Under the pieces are notes generated by a model. It was not told where the DNA came from, did no database searches, and saw nothing but the letters and a program-made list of their open reading frames with translations. Source: Rathayibacter agropyri (GTDB lineage Bacteria > Actinomycetota > Actinomycetes > Actinomycetales > Microbacteriaceae). Taken from it: a stretch of 64,000 nt of DNA. Positions 1-7,853 of this stretch are shown one piece after another. The position numbers and the translations under genes are program-made. How positions within the stretch are numbered: position 1 is the first letter of the stretch; the number at the start of each line of letters is the position of its first letter. The stretch covers positions 592,030-656,029 of the forward strand of contig NZ_JABRPL010000002.1 of the NCBI RefSeq assembly GCF_013249015.1, given 5' to 3'.

Positions 1-307
1 AGTAAATGCATTCAGGCATGGTCCTATATTACCACATATTCGTAATATTTTTCCCTGCACATCACGAATAATAACCAGAGACTCCTTCGAGGCGGCGTAC
101 TTTACCAGGTCCTTAGAAATCCCTTTATTTTGCACAGGTACTTCAAGGATTAGATCTCCGTCTAGCAGGCCGCCACCCTTATCGGAGTGTCCGGCGGTAC
201 TTGTTGAGCATCTCGTCAATGTATTGCCGTCCAGTCTCCAGGCGAATACCTGCAAACTGAGTATTTTTCCGAGACAAAATTTCTTTACCAGGTGGGGCAA
301 CCGTCAT
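1..307 (-). pseudogene. Partial, frameshifted gene running off the left edge; function unknown
   Basis: Read on the minus strand, an ATG at 307 opens 42 codons (internal residues FAGIRLETGRQYIDEMLNKY) and stops at 179-181. From about 190 a different frame stays open to the window edge and reads like real protein, including DGDLILEVPVQNK and LVKYAASKESLVIIRD. The two pieces look like one gene split by a one-base shift near 180-190. The base composition is much AT-richer than that of the ara genes. The D...ExP pattern and acquired-looking context are reminiscent of nuclease-type toxin domains, but I do not recognise the family. Because the gene leaves the window, a sequencing error cannot be told apart from true decay. 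Confidence 0.45.
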
Positions 308-570
308 AGTGCCCGAGCCACCTCGGGACGAGTTCCGCCACGACGCCGTCACTAAGGCGCGAAGTAGAACACCGTTGGCATAGAACGCGAAGGACCTAGG
401 GTTTCGAAGAACCCGATCGCGAACGGAATGAAACGGAGGCCTATGCAGAATACCCTTGCATGCTCAACGAAGATTCCACCGACCTCCGCATTTGCGGCGC
501 TCAACCTGAATTTTGCATAAGCACCTTCTAAGGATTACGCTGACACAAACCTTGGCGACGCCACAACCGA

Positions 571-714
571 TTATCTACTCAGATTGTTTCGGGTCTTCTT
601 CGACAGGCGGCGATTTATCAGCAGTTTTGCGACGTAGCACGCGGCGCCGACGATGACCACAAAAACAACGACGAGAATGACTACCGTAAGGAGGAGGTTT
701 GCGTTTCCGAACAT
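571..714 (-). CDS. Small single-pass membrane protein (47 aa)
   Basis: ATG at 714 to TAA at 571. Residues 7-33 form one continuous hydrophobic segment rich in Val, Ile and Leu (LLLTVVILVVVFVVIVGAA), followed by a strongly basic tail with RR and KK pairs. This is the layout of an N-out/C-in single-span protein obeying the positive-inside rule. The Shine-Dalgarno is weak (GAAAG and GAAG 15-20 bases upstream). It may belong with the broken gene to its left on the same strand. Function unknown; the main support is the clean membrane segment. Confidence 0.4.
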   Translation of the reverse strand: MFGNANLLLTVVILVVVFVVIVGAACYVAKLLINRRLSKKTRNNLSR

Positions 715-1086
715 CAGGTTTCACTTCGACTTTCTCTCGTGGAGGAACATTTGCGCGAGATGAAGATGCGGTGAGTGGTCTCGTAGGTGCCCACCGGTGA
801 TTACCCCTCCACGTCCCATCGGGTTTCCGTTATCGGACTTCGTTAGTGAACACTAGGCACAGCGATCGGCCTCCGCAAAGGTTTCTTTTACCGGATGCAC
901 TGGAGCGGCCAGGGACTCCGCCGCTCCCGAGAGTGTGATGGCGGCCCGTCCTCCTCGGAGTAACCAGGACTCCGTCCACCCCCGGGGCCTCGTCAAAGTC
1001 GTGCTAGCTGGTGAGGAGTAGTTTCACTGGTCGTTTGTGACGACGCCCGGGAGGGGACCGGGCCGGGGTGCCGCTACGGTGACCAC
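715..1086. other. Intergenic, regulator upstream region
   Basis: No convincing gene. The only symmetric element noted is TAGTG-AA-CACTA at 844-855, a possible operator of unknown owner. GC rises sharply from about 900 onwards, marking the edge of the AT-richer left flank. Confidence 0.3.
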
Positions 1087-2094
1087 ATGCCCGACCGCGC
1101 CCCGACGATCCGTGACGTTGCGGAGCGGGCCGGAGTGTCGTATCAGACGGTCTCGCGGGTGCTGAACGACAGCCCGCAGTTGCGACCCCACACGCGGGAG
1201 CGGGTGCTCGCTGCGATCGAGGAGCTCGGCTTCCGTCCCAGCGCCGCCGCCCGCGCACTGGCGACCAGCCGCTCCGGGCTGATCGGGATCCTCGCTGCCG
1301 AGAGCCACAGCTTCTATGGCACCGCTACTGCGATGGCCGCCATCGAGCAGGCGGCACGCGACGCCGGCTACCGCGTTCCCGTGGTCAACGCGGCACCCGA
1401 TGCGGAGTCGCTCGCCGGCGGCCTCGCGCACCTGCAACGGGAGTCGGTCGAGGCGATCGTGATCCTCGCCCCGCAGGAGCGCGCGTTGGAGGCGATCGAG
1501 AGTCTCGCGATCGGCGTCCCTTTTGTGACTCTCGGGGCGACAGGGCGCGGAGCGGACTCCCTGCTCCTCGTCGACCAGGCCGCGGGCGGGCGGCTCGCGA
1601 CCGAGCACCTCGTGGGCCTCGGCCACACCCGCATCGCGCACCTCGCCGGACCGCAGCACTGGGTGGAGGCGCAGGCCCGGCTCGATGGCTTCGAGACGGG
1701 GATGAGCGCGGCGGGCCTCGCGTCGGCGGCCGTGGTCGAGGGCGACTGGAGCGCCGAGTCCGGCTACCGAGAGGGCCTGCGGCTCCTGGATGAGGTCCCC
1801 GACCTGACCGCGGTCTTCGCCGGGAACGACCAGATGGCGCTCGGGCTCCTGCACGCGTGCGCCGACCGCGGAGTGAGTGTGCCCGAGGACTTGAGCGTCG
1901 TCGGCTTCGACGATGTGCCGGAGGCGGCGCACTACCAGCCGCCACTCACGACGATCCGGCAGGACTTCGCCGAGGTTGGCCGCCGCACGATCGGCGTGGT
2001 GCTGGCGGAGCTGCGCGGCGAGACGGCCGCGGTCGACCGCCCCGTTCCCCCGGTGCTGCTGGAGCGCGCGTCCACGCGGACACCGCGCAGGTGA
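1087..2094 (+). CDS. LacI-family transcriptional regulator of the arabinose operon
   Basis: 335 aa. Residues about 7-27 (TIRDVAERAGVSYQTVSRVL) are the LacI helix-turn-helix, followed by the hinge helix (RPSAAARALATSRSG) and a periplasmic-binding-protein-like effector domain ending with the usual VGFDDVPEA and TTIRQDF motifs. Length is normal. It lies directly upstream of, and in the same direction as, araB-araD-araA, so it is the likely local repressor with L-arabinose or a pathway intermediate as inducer. That role is inferred from position. In many bacteria AraR is a GntR/LacI hybrid; here the DNA-binding domain is plainly LacI type. Confidence 0.9.
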   Translation: MPDRAPTIRDVAERAGVSYQTVSRVLNDSPQLRPHTRERVLAAIEELGFRPSAAARALATSRSGLIGILAAESHSFYGTATAMAAIEQAARDAGYRVPVVNAAPDAESLAGGLAHLQRESVEAIVILAPQERALEAIESLAIGVPFVTLGATGRGADSLLLVDQAAGGRLATEHLVGLGHTRIAHLAGPQHWVEAQARLDGFETGMSAAGLASAAVVEGDWSAESGYREGLRLLDEVPDLTAVFAGNDQMALGLLHACADRGVSVPEDLSVVGFDDVPEAAHYQPPLTTIRQDFAEVGRRTIGVVLAELRGETAAVDRPVPPVLLERASTRTPRR

Positions 2095-2099
2095 CGACG

Positions 2100-2150
2100 T
2101 CGATCCGTCGCGAACGGCCCGAGTGGAACGGGGCGTCCGTGACGGATCGA
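2100..2150 (+). terminator. Hairpin after the LacI regulator gene
   Basis: TCGATCCGTC (2100-2109) and GACGGATCGA (2141-2150) are perfect 10-base inverted arms separated by 31 bases, starting five bases after the regulator stop codon. It could end or attenuate transcription between the regulator and araB. No U-tract follows. Confidence 0.4.
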
Positions 2151-2210
2151 TCACCTGTCGCGGGGTGGGTCGCGGGTAGGGGGCGGGCGGAGTTCTGCAG
2201 GGCGGTGCGG

Positions 2211-2240
2211 TTGCCGTCAGTAGGGCGTTTCGCCTACGCT
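2211..2240 (+). promoter_or_regulatory. Candidate araB promoter with overlapping operator
   Basis: TTGCCG (2211-2216) and TACGCT (2235-2240) are spaced 18 bases apart, a plausible sigma-70 type promoter 45 bases before the araB start. Between them TAGGGCGTTTCGCCTA (2221-2236) is an imperfect palindrome, well placed for repressor binding. Assigning it to the adjacent LacI protein is inference. Confidence 0.35.
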
Positions 2241-2284
2241 GGGTGAGGCTTTGTGAGCGGTCACATTGCCGATTGAGGAGCATC

Positions 2285-3904
2285 ATGGACCAGCGCAGGC
2301 CCACCCCCGCCGACGCGATCACGAGCGGCGCCACCGCTCTCGGCATCGAACTCGGCTCCACCCGGATCAAGGCGTGCCTGGTCGACGCGGCCGATCCCTC
2401 CGTCGTGCTGGCCGTCGGCAGCCACGAGTGGGAGAACCAGTTCGTCGACCGCCGCTGGACCTACTCCCTCGACGCGGTGCACGCGGGCCTCCAGGCCGCC
2501 TACGCCGACCTCGTCGCTGACGCCGAGACCCGTCACGGCGCGCGCCTCACCTCCGTCGGAGCCCTCGGCGTCTCCGCGATGATGCACGGCTACCTCCCCT
2601 TCGACGCGGACGGGTCACCGCTCGTCCCCTTCCGAACCTGGCGCAACACCAGCACCGGCCCTGCGTCGGCCGAGCTCACTGAGCTGTTCGGCGCCAACAT
2701 CCCGCTGCGCTGGTCGCTCGCGCACCTGCACCAGGCGGTCCTCGACTCCGAGCCACACATCGAGCGGATCGACTTCCTCACCACCCTCGCCGGCTACGTG
2801 CACTGGCGCCTCACCGGCGAGAAGGTCCTCGGAGTCGGCGACGCCTCCGGCATGGTCCCCACCGATCCGGCGACGCGCGACTACGACCAGAGCGTGATCG
2901 ACCGCTACGACGCGCGCGCGGCGGGCGCCGTGAAGCCGCTGCGCGAGCTGCTCCCGACCGTGCTGCCCGCGGGCGCCGACGCCGGCTCGCTCACCGCCGA
3001 GGGCGCGCTGCTGCTCGACCCGACCGGCTCCCTCCAGCCCGGCGCCCCGGTCTGCCCGCCCGAGGGCGACGCCGGCACCGGGATGGTCGCCACCAACTCC
3101 GTCGCGCCACGCACCGGCAACGTCAGCGCGGGCACCAGCATCTTCGCGATGGTCGTCCTCGAGGGACCGCTCACGAGCGTGCACCACGAGCTCGACCTGG
3201 TCGCAACTCCAGCCGGCGACCTCGTTGCGATGGTCCACTGCAACAACGGAGCCAGCGAGCTCGCCGGCTGGGTCGGCCTGTTCTCGCGGTTCGCCGCGGC
3301 CTCGGGCGTCCCCGCCGAGAGTGACGCCGTCTACGGCACGCTCTTCGCCGAGGCGCTCGAAGGCGAGTCGGACGCGGGCGGACTACTCGCCTACAACCAT
3401 CTCGCGGGCGAGCCGATCGCCGGGCTGGTCGAGGGCCGCCCGCTGGTCGTGCGCACCCCCGACTCCCGCCTCACCCTCGCCAACTTCATGCGCGCCCAGC
3501 TGTACGGCGTGTTTGGCACGCTCACTCTGGGCATGCGCGTCCTCGCCGGCGAGGGCGTCCGGATCGACGAGATGTTCGCGCACGGCGGCATGTTCCGCAC
3601 GGCCGGAGTCGCGCAGCGTTTCCTCGCCGGAGCGCTCGACGCCCCCGTGTCCGTCGCCGCGACCGCCTCCGAGGGCGGCCCGTGGGGCATGGCCGTGCTG
3701 GCCGCCTACCGCCTGCAGAGCGCAGTCGCGCTGGACGAGTACCTGACCGGTCAGGTCTTCGTTGATTCCGCCTTCGAGACCGTCGCCCCCGATCCCGACG
3801 ATGTCGCGGGCTTCTCCGCCTACCTCGAGCGCTACCGCGCCGGTCTCGCCGTCGAGCAGACCGCCGTCGACACCCTCACCGACACCCAGGGAGCATCCGT
3901 ATGA
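2285..3904 (+). CDS. araB: Ribulokinase (FGGY-family carbohydrate kinase)
   Basis: Phosphorylates L-ribulose with ATP, second step of L-arabinose catabolism. 539 aa from the ATG at 2285, chosen because GAGGAG at 2275-2280 is correctly spaced; an in-frame upstream extension to 2243 lacks this. The N-terminal phosphate-binding motif [15 protein letters not shown] is typical of FGGY kinases, and the C-terminal half carries the [21 protein letters not shown] segment region (key residues GG and the following acidic loop). Followed by araD with a 4-base ATGA overlap. A xylulokinase-like specificity cannot be excluded from sequence alone, but the araD and araA neighbours make ribulokinase by far the best call. 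Confidence 0.88.
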   Translation: MDQRRPTPADAITSGATALGIELGSTRIKACLVDAADPSVVLAVGSHEWENQFVDRRWTYSLDAVHAGLQAAYADLVADAETRHGARLTSVGALGVSAMMHGYLPFDADGSPLVPFRTWRNTSTGPASAELTELFGANIPLRWSLAHLHQAVLDSEPHIERIDFLTTLAGYVHWRLTGEKVLGVGDASGMVPTDPATRDYDQSVIDRYDARAAGAVKPLRELLPTVLPAGADAGSLTAEGALLLDPTGSLQPGAPVCPPEGDAGTGMVATNSVAPRTGNVSAGTSIFAMVVLEGPLTSVHHELDLVATPAGDLVAMVHCNNGASELAGWVGLFSRFAAASGVPAESDAVYGTLFAEALEGESDAGGLLAYNHLAGEPIAGLVEGRPLVVRTPDSRLTLANFMRAQLYGVFGTLTLGMRVLAGEGVRIDEMFAHGGMFRTAGVAQRFLAGALDAPVSVAATASEGGPWGMAVLAAYRLQSAVALDEYLTGQVFVDSAFETVAPDPDDVAGFSAYLERYRAGLAVEQTAVDTLTDTQGASV

Positions 3905-4623
3905 CCGCCGAGACCGTCGGCTTCGACGCCGCCACCGAGGAGGCGATCGCCCGCGTCCGCGAGGACGTGGCGCGCCTGCACTCCGAACTCGTCCGCTACG
4001 GGTTGGTGATCTGGACCGGCGGCAACATCTCGGGCCGCGTGCCCGGCGCCGACCTGTTCGTGATCAAGCCCAGCGGCGTCTCGTACGACGACCTCGCTCC
4101 CTCGAACATGATCCTCTGCGATCTCGACGGGACCGTCGTCCCTGGCACCCCCGGCAGCGACCGCAGCCCCTCCAGCGACACCGCGGCGCACGCCTATGTG
4201 TACCGCGAGATGCCCGAGGTCGCCGGAGTCGTGCACACGCACTCCACCTACGCGACCGCCTGGGCGGCCCGCGCCGAATCGATCCCCTGCGTCATCACGG
4301 CGATGGCGGACGAGTTCGGCGGCGAGATCCCGATCGGCCCGTTCGCGATCATCGGCGACGACTCCATCGGCCGCGGCATCGTCGCGACCCTGAGCGGGCA
4401 CCGCTCGCGCGCGGTCCTGATGCAGAATCACGGAGTCTTCACCATCGGCAAGGACGCGAAGGACGCTGTGAAGGCGGCCGTCATGGCCGAGGACGTCGCG
4501 CGCACCGTGCACCTCGCGCGCCAGGGCGGCGAGCTCGTCCCCATCCCGCAGGAGTCGATCGACGCCCTGTTCGACCGTTACCAGAACGTCTATGGACAGA
4601 ACCCGACCGGAGCCATCGCATGA
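3901..4623 (+). CDS. araD: L-ribulose-5-phosphate 4-epimerase
   Basis: 240 aa class II aldolase/AraD fold. Converts L-ribulose 5-phosphate to D-xylulose 5-phosphate. Visible family features are [12 protein letters not shown] and [11 protein letters not shown] near the N-terminus and the zinc-ligand segment [11 protein letters not shown] around residue 113, with a further metal histidine in QNHGVFTIG. Start ATG overlaps the araB stop and its own stop overlaps the araA start (ATGA), so the three genes are translationally coupled. Length is normal for the family. Confidence 0.93.
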   Translation: MTAETVGFDAATEEAIARVREDVARLHSELVRYGLVIWTGGNISGRVPGADLFVIKPSGVSYDDLAPSNMILCDLDGTVVPGTPGSDRSPSSDTAAHAYVYREMPEVAGVVHTHSTYATAWAARAESIPCVITAMADEFGGEIPIGPFAIIGDDSIGRGIVATLSGHRSRAVLMQNHGVFTIGKDAKDAVKAAVMAEDVARTVHLARQGGELVPIPQESIDALFDRYQNVYGQNPTGAIA

Positions 4624-6155
4624 CCAGCAGCCCGCGCTACAAGAGCATCATCCCGAACCTTGCCACCCGCACCGTCTGGTTCCTCACCGGCAGCCAGGAC
4701 CTCTACGGCGAGGACACCCTCCGCCAGGTCGCCGAGCAGTCGCAAGCCGTCGTCGCGCAGCTGAACGAGTCGAGTTCGATCCCGGTGACCATCGAGTGGA
4801 AGCCGGTGCTGAAGAGCTCCGACGCCATCCGCCGCACGATGATCGAAGCGAACTCCGACGACTCCGTGGTGGGCGTCATCACCTGGATGCACACGTTCAG
4901 CCCCTCGAAGATGTGGATCCACGGCTTCGACGCGCTCGCCAAGCCGCTGCTGCACTTCCACACCCAGGCGAACATCGCTCTGCCGTGGCAGGACATCGAC
5001 TTCGACTTCATGAACCTCAACCAGGCCGCGCACGGCGACCGCGAGCACGGCTACATCCTCAGCCGGATGAGCGTGCCCCGGAAGACGGTTGTGGGCCACG
5101 CGAGCGACACCCGCGTCACGGATTCGATCGGCATGTGGTCGCGCGCAGCGGCCGGCTGGTCGGCCTCGCAGAGCATGAAGGTCGCCCGCTTCGGCGACAA
5201 CATGCGCAACGTCGCCGTGACCGAGGGCGACAAGACAGAGGCCGAGATCCGCCTCGGCGTCAGCGTCAACACCTGGGGCGTGAACGAACTCGTCGAGCGC
5301 GTCGACGCGGCCACGGCGGCGGAGATCGACGCGCTCGTCGCCGAGTACGTCGAAAGCTACGACGTCGTGCCGGAGCTGCTTCCCGGCGGCGAGCGCCACG
5401 AGTCGCTCCGCTACGGCGCCGCGGTCGAGATCGGCCTGCGCTCGTTCCTGGAGGAGGGCGGCTTCGAGGCGTTCACCGACAGCTTCGAGGACCTCGGCGG
5501 GCTGCGTCAGCTTCCCGGCCTCGCCGTGCAGCGCCTGATGGCCGACGGCTACGGCTTCGGCGGCGAGGGCGACTGGAAGACTGCCGTTCTCATCCGCATC
5601 GCCGCGGTCATGGGCGCCGGCCTCCCCGGCGGCACCAGCCTGATGGAGGACTACACCTACGACATGACGCCAGGCGAGGAACTCATCCTCGGCGCGCACA
5701 TGCTCGAGGTCTCGCCGTCGCTCTCGTCACAGCGCGCCTCGCTCGAGATCCACCCTCTGGGTATCGGTGGCCGCGAGGACCCGGTGCGCCTCGTCTTCAC
5801 CGCCGACGCTGGCCCCGCGGTGGTCGTTGCTTTGAGCGATGTGCGCGAGCGTTTCCGCCTCGTCGCGAACAAGGTGCAGACCGTGGAGCCGCCGCAGACA
5901 CTGCCGCACCTGCCGGTCGGTCGCGCCGTGTGGCAGCCCGCGCCGGACTTCGGCACGAGCGCCGCGGCGTGGATCACTGCAGGTGCCGCGCACCACACGG
6001 TGATGACCACGCAGATCGGCATGGAGGCGTGGGAGGACTTCGCCCGCATCGCCGGCGTCGAGCTGCTGGTGATCGACGAGTCGACCACCCTGCGCGGCTT
6101 CGAGGCCGACATCCGCTCGAACGCGGCGTACTACCGGCTGTCGCAGGGGCTGTAA
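4620..6155 (+). CDS. araA: L-arabinose isomerase
   Basis: 511 aa. Converts L-arabinose to L-ribulose, a cytoplasmic Mn-dependent reaction. Recognised by the N-terminal [17 protein letters not shown] motif, the conserved [12 protein letters not shown] stretch and [13 protein letters not shown] near residue 340. Start ATG at 4620 overlaps the araD stop. It is the last gene of the araBDA unit; the next large hairpin lies at 6673-6750. Length matches the family (about 500 aa). Confidence 0.95.
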   Translation: MTSSPRYKSIIPNLATRTVWFLTGSQDLYGEDTLRQVAEQSQAVVAQLNESSSIPVTIEWKPVLKSSDAIRRTMIEANSDDSVVGVITWMHTFSPSKMWIHGFDALAKPLLHFHTQANIALPWQDIDFDFMNLNQAAHGDREHGYILSRMSVPRKTVVGHASDTRVTDSIGMWSRAAAGWSASQSMKVARFGDNMRNVAVTEGDKTEAEIRLGVSVNTWGVNELVERVDAATAAEIDALVAEYVESYDVVPELLPGGERHESLRYGAAVEIGLRSFLEEGGFEAFTDSFEDLGGLRQLPGLAVQRLMADGYGFGGEGDWKTAVLIRIAAVMGAGLPGGTSLMEDYTYDMTPGEELILGAHMLEVSPSLSSQRASLEIHPLGIGGREDPVRLVFTADAGPAVVVALSDVRERFRLVANKVQTVEPPQTLPHLPVGRAVWQPAPDFGTSAAAWITAGAAHHTVMTTQIGMEAWEDFARIAGVELLVIDESTTLRGFEADIRSNAAYYRLSQGL

Positions 6156-6336
6156 GGGCTGTCGGCAGGCTCCCTGCGGAGGCCGGCCGTCCGCCGTTCC
6201 CGGGGCGGGTCGGCCGTCCGGCCGTCGCCTAGATGCGCACATGACGAGCCGACCAACGGCCCGGCAAGAGACAGTTCGATCGATTGACTTTCCGCGCTTA
6301 GGCGCACGGCGAAACAGCAACGGGGCTGAGTAAGAC

Positions 6337-6622
6337 CTACAGATCCAGCGCTTGCCCTGAGCCAGCTGCGCCACCCACCTCCTCAACTGGAAAGGGGGCG
6401 GCGAGGTTGTTGCGGATGCCGACAGCGGCTTCGGCCGCATCGTCACGGTGTGTCGGCGCGGAGTAGAGCCGATGCCCGGCACCCGCCAGCAGCCTCTCGA
6501 CGGTGCTGTAGGCGGCGTCCCGGCCGCCCTCAGCACGGGAGACTCCGGCCTGGTCGAGCCGCGAGCTGCTTCTGAGTCAGCCCCCGACTCGTGCGAGCAG
6601 CTAGAAGGAGTGTGCCGATCAC
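6337..6622 (-). pseudogene. Broken XRE-type helix-turn-helix regulator (antitoxin-like)
   Basis: A GTG at 6622 preceded by AGGAAA at good spacing opens IGTLLLAARTSRGLTQKQLAA, the first half of an XRE HTH. Around 6553 the sensible frame changes and continues as AGVSRAEGGRDAAYSTVERL, then GAGHRLYSAPTHRDDAAEA, ending at TAG 6337-6339. These pieces match short XRE antitoxins that accompany nucleotidyltransferase-type toxins. At least one frameshift, and probably loss of part of the recognition helix, means no functional protein is made. This is read from translations on both sides of the break. A piece of the typical partner family lies 55 kb away at 61675-61815. Confidence 0.6.
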
Positions 6623-6672
6623 CGCGCTTTCCTGTGTCGTAGACGCCATAGTGTGCCACGCCCGGTGCGCAG

Positions 6673-6750
6673 GCCTGCACAACGAAGGCTGGGAGCCCCG
6701 AAAGGCGTCCGTGGGCCGGGATTCGGGCTCTCAGCCTTCGTTGTGCAGGC
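6673..6750. terminator. Large inverted repeat between convergent genes (bidirectional terminator)
   Basis: Arms 6673-6698 and 6725-6750 pair over 26 positions with one G-T wobble; the core is CAACGAAGGCTGGGAGCCC. The loop of 26 bases is GC-rich. It separates araA (plus) from the isomerase-like gene (minus). A related element with the same AAGGnTGGGAG core lies at 25233-25295, also between convergent genes. Confidence 0.7.
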
Positions 6751-6775
6751 GGGCGACCGCGGAGCCGCCGCGGAG

Positions 6776-7783
6776 TCAGTCGCGCGCCGTCGAGAACGCC
6801 GCGTCGAAGGCGTCGGACGGCGGCGTGATCGCGTTGAGCTTCCGCACGAACGCCAGCGCCTCGGGCGCGCCGTCGAGGCGGTCCATGCCCGCGTCCTCCC
6901 ACTCGACGCTGGTCGGGCCGGTGTAGCCGATCGCGTTGAGGGCGCGGAAGACCGGCTCCCACGGTACGGCGCCGTGGCCGGTGGAGACGAAGGTCCAGCC
7001 GCGGCGCGGGTTCGCCCAGGGCAGGTGCGAACCGAGGACGCCGTTGCGGCCGTCGAGATTCGTGACCGACTCCTTCACATGCACGTGGAAGATGTGGTCG
7101 GCGAAGTCGAGCACGAAGGCGACGCTGTCGAGCTGCTGCCAGACGAAGTGCGACGGGTCGAAGTTGAAGCCGAACGACGCGCGGTGGCCGATCGCCTCAA
7201 GGGTGCGCTTTGCAGTCCAGTAGTCGTAGGCGATCTCGCTCGGGTGCACCTCGAGGGCGAAGCGCACGCCCACCTCGTCGAAGACGTCGAGGATCGGATT
7301 CCAGCGGTCAGCGAAGTCCTGGTAGCCGGCGGCGACCCACTCGTCGGAGGCGGGCGGGAACATGGCCACGCCCTTCCAGATGGAGGAGCCCGAGAAGCCG
7401 TTGACCTGCGTCACGCCGAGCGCGGCGGCAAACCGGGCGGTGTCCTTGAGGTCTTGGGCGGCGCGCTGACGAACGCCCTCGGGGTTGCCGTCGCCCCAGA
7501 CGCGGTCGCTGAGGATGTCGCGGTGGCGCGCGTCGATCGGGTCGTCACAGACCGCCTGGCCGGTGAGGTGGTTCGAGATCGCGAAGACCTGGAGGCCGTT
7601 CGCAGTCAGGATGTCCTTCCGGCTCTGCACGTACTCTGCGTCGTCCCAGCGCGCCACGTCGATGTGGTCGCCCCAGCAAGCGATCTCGAGGCCGTCGTAG
7701 CCCCACTCCCCCGCGAGGCGTGCCACCTCCTCGAACGGCAGGTCAGCCCACTGGCCGGTGAACAGGGTGATCGGTCGCGTCAT
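6776..7783 (-). CDS. Sugar phosphate isomerase/epimerase-like protein (AP endonuclease 2 TIM barrel)
   Basis: 335 aa of the xylose-isomerase-like TIM-barrel superfamily. Motifs typical of the metal-binding barrel are GYDGLEIACWGDH near residue 30, FALEVHPSEIAYD near 190, FNFDPSHFVWQQ near 225, FHVHVKE near 250 and SVEWEDAGMDR near 305; the Glu, Asp, His and Glu in these segments are the expected metal ligands. Substrate is not predictable from sequence. It is divergent from the GH95 gene with only 70 bases between starts, suggesting joint control and a role in metabolising a sugar released by the glycosidases. Confidence 0.8.
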   Translation of the reverse strand: MTRPITLFTGQWADLPFEEVARLAGEWGYDGLEIACWGDHIDVARWDDAEYVQSRKDILTANGLQVFAISNHLTGQAVCDDPIDARHRDILSDRVWGDGNPEGVRQRAAQDLKDTARFAAALGVTQVNGFSGSSIWKGVAMFPPASDEWVAAGYQDFADRWNPILDVFDEVGVRFALEVHPSEIAYDYWTAKRTLEAIGHRASFGFNFDPSHFVWQQLDSVAFVLDFADHIFHVHVKESVTNLDGRNGVLGSHLPWANPRRGWTFVSTGHGAVPWEPVFRALNAIGYTGPTSVEWEDAGMDRLDGAPEALAFVRKLNAITPPSDAFDAAFSTARD

Positions 7784-7853
7784 TGCGTGTCCTCACTCGG
7801 GTCGGCGCCGCGGGTTAGCCCTGGGGATACCCGGACGGCTAATTTGAAGTTCA

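Noticed and set aside
6448-6642. Plus-strand 64-codon frame
   Set aside because: It is antisense to the better supported XRE remnant and has no ribosome site.
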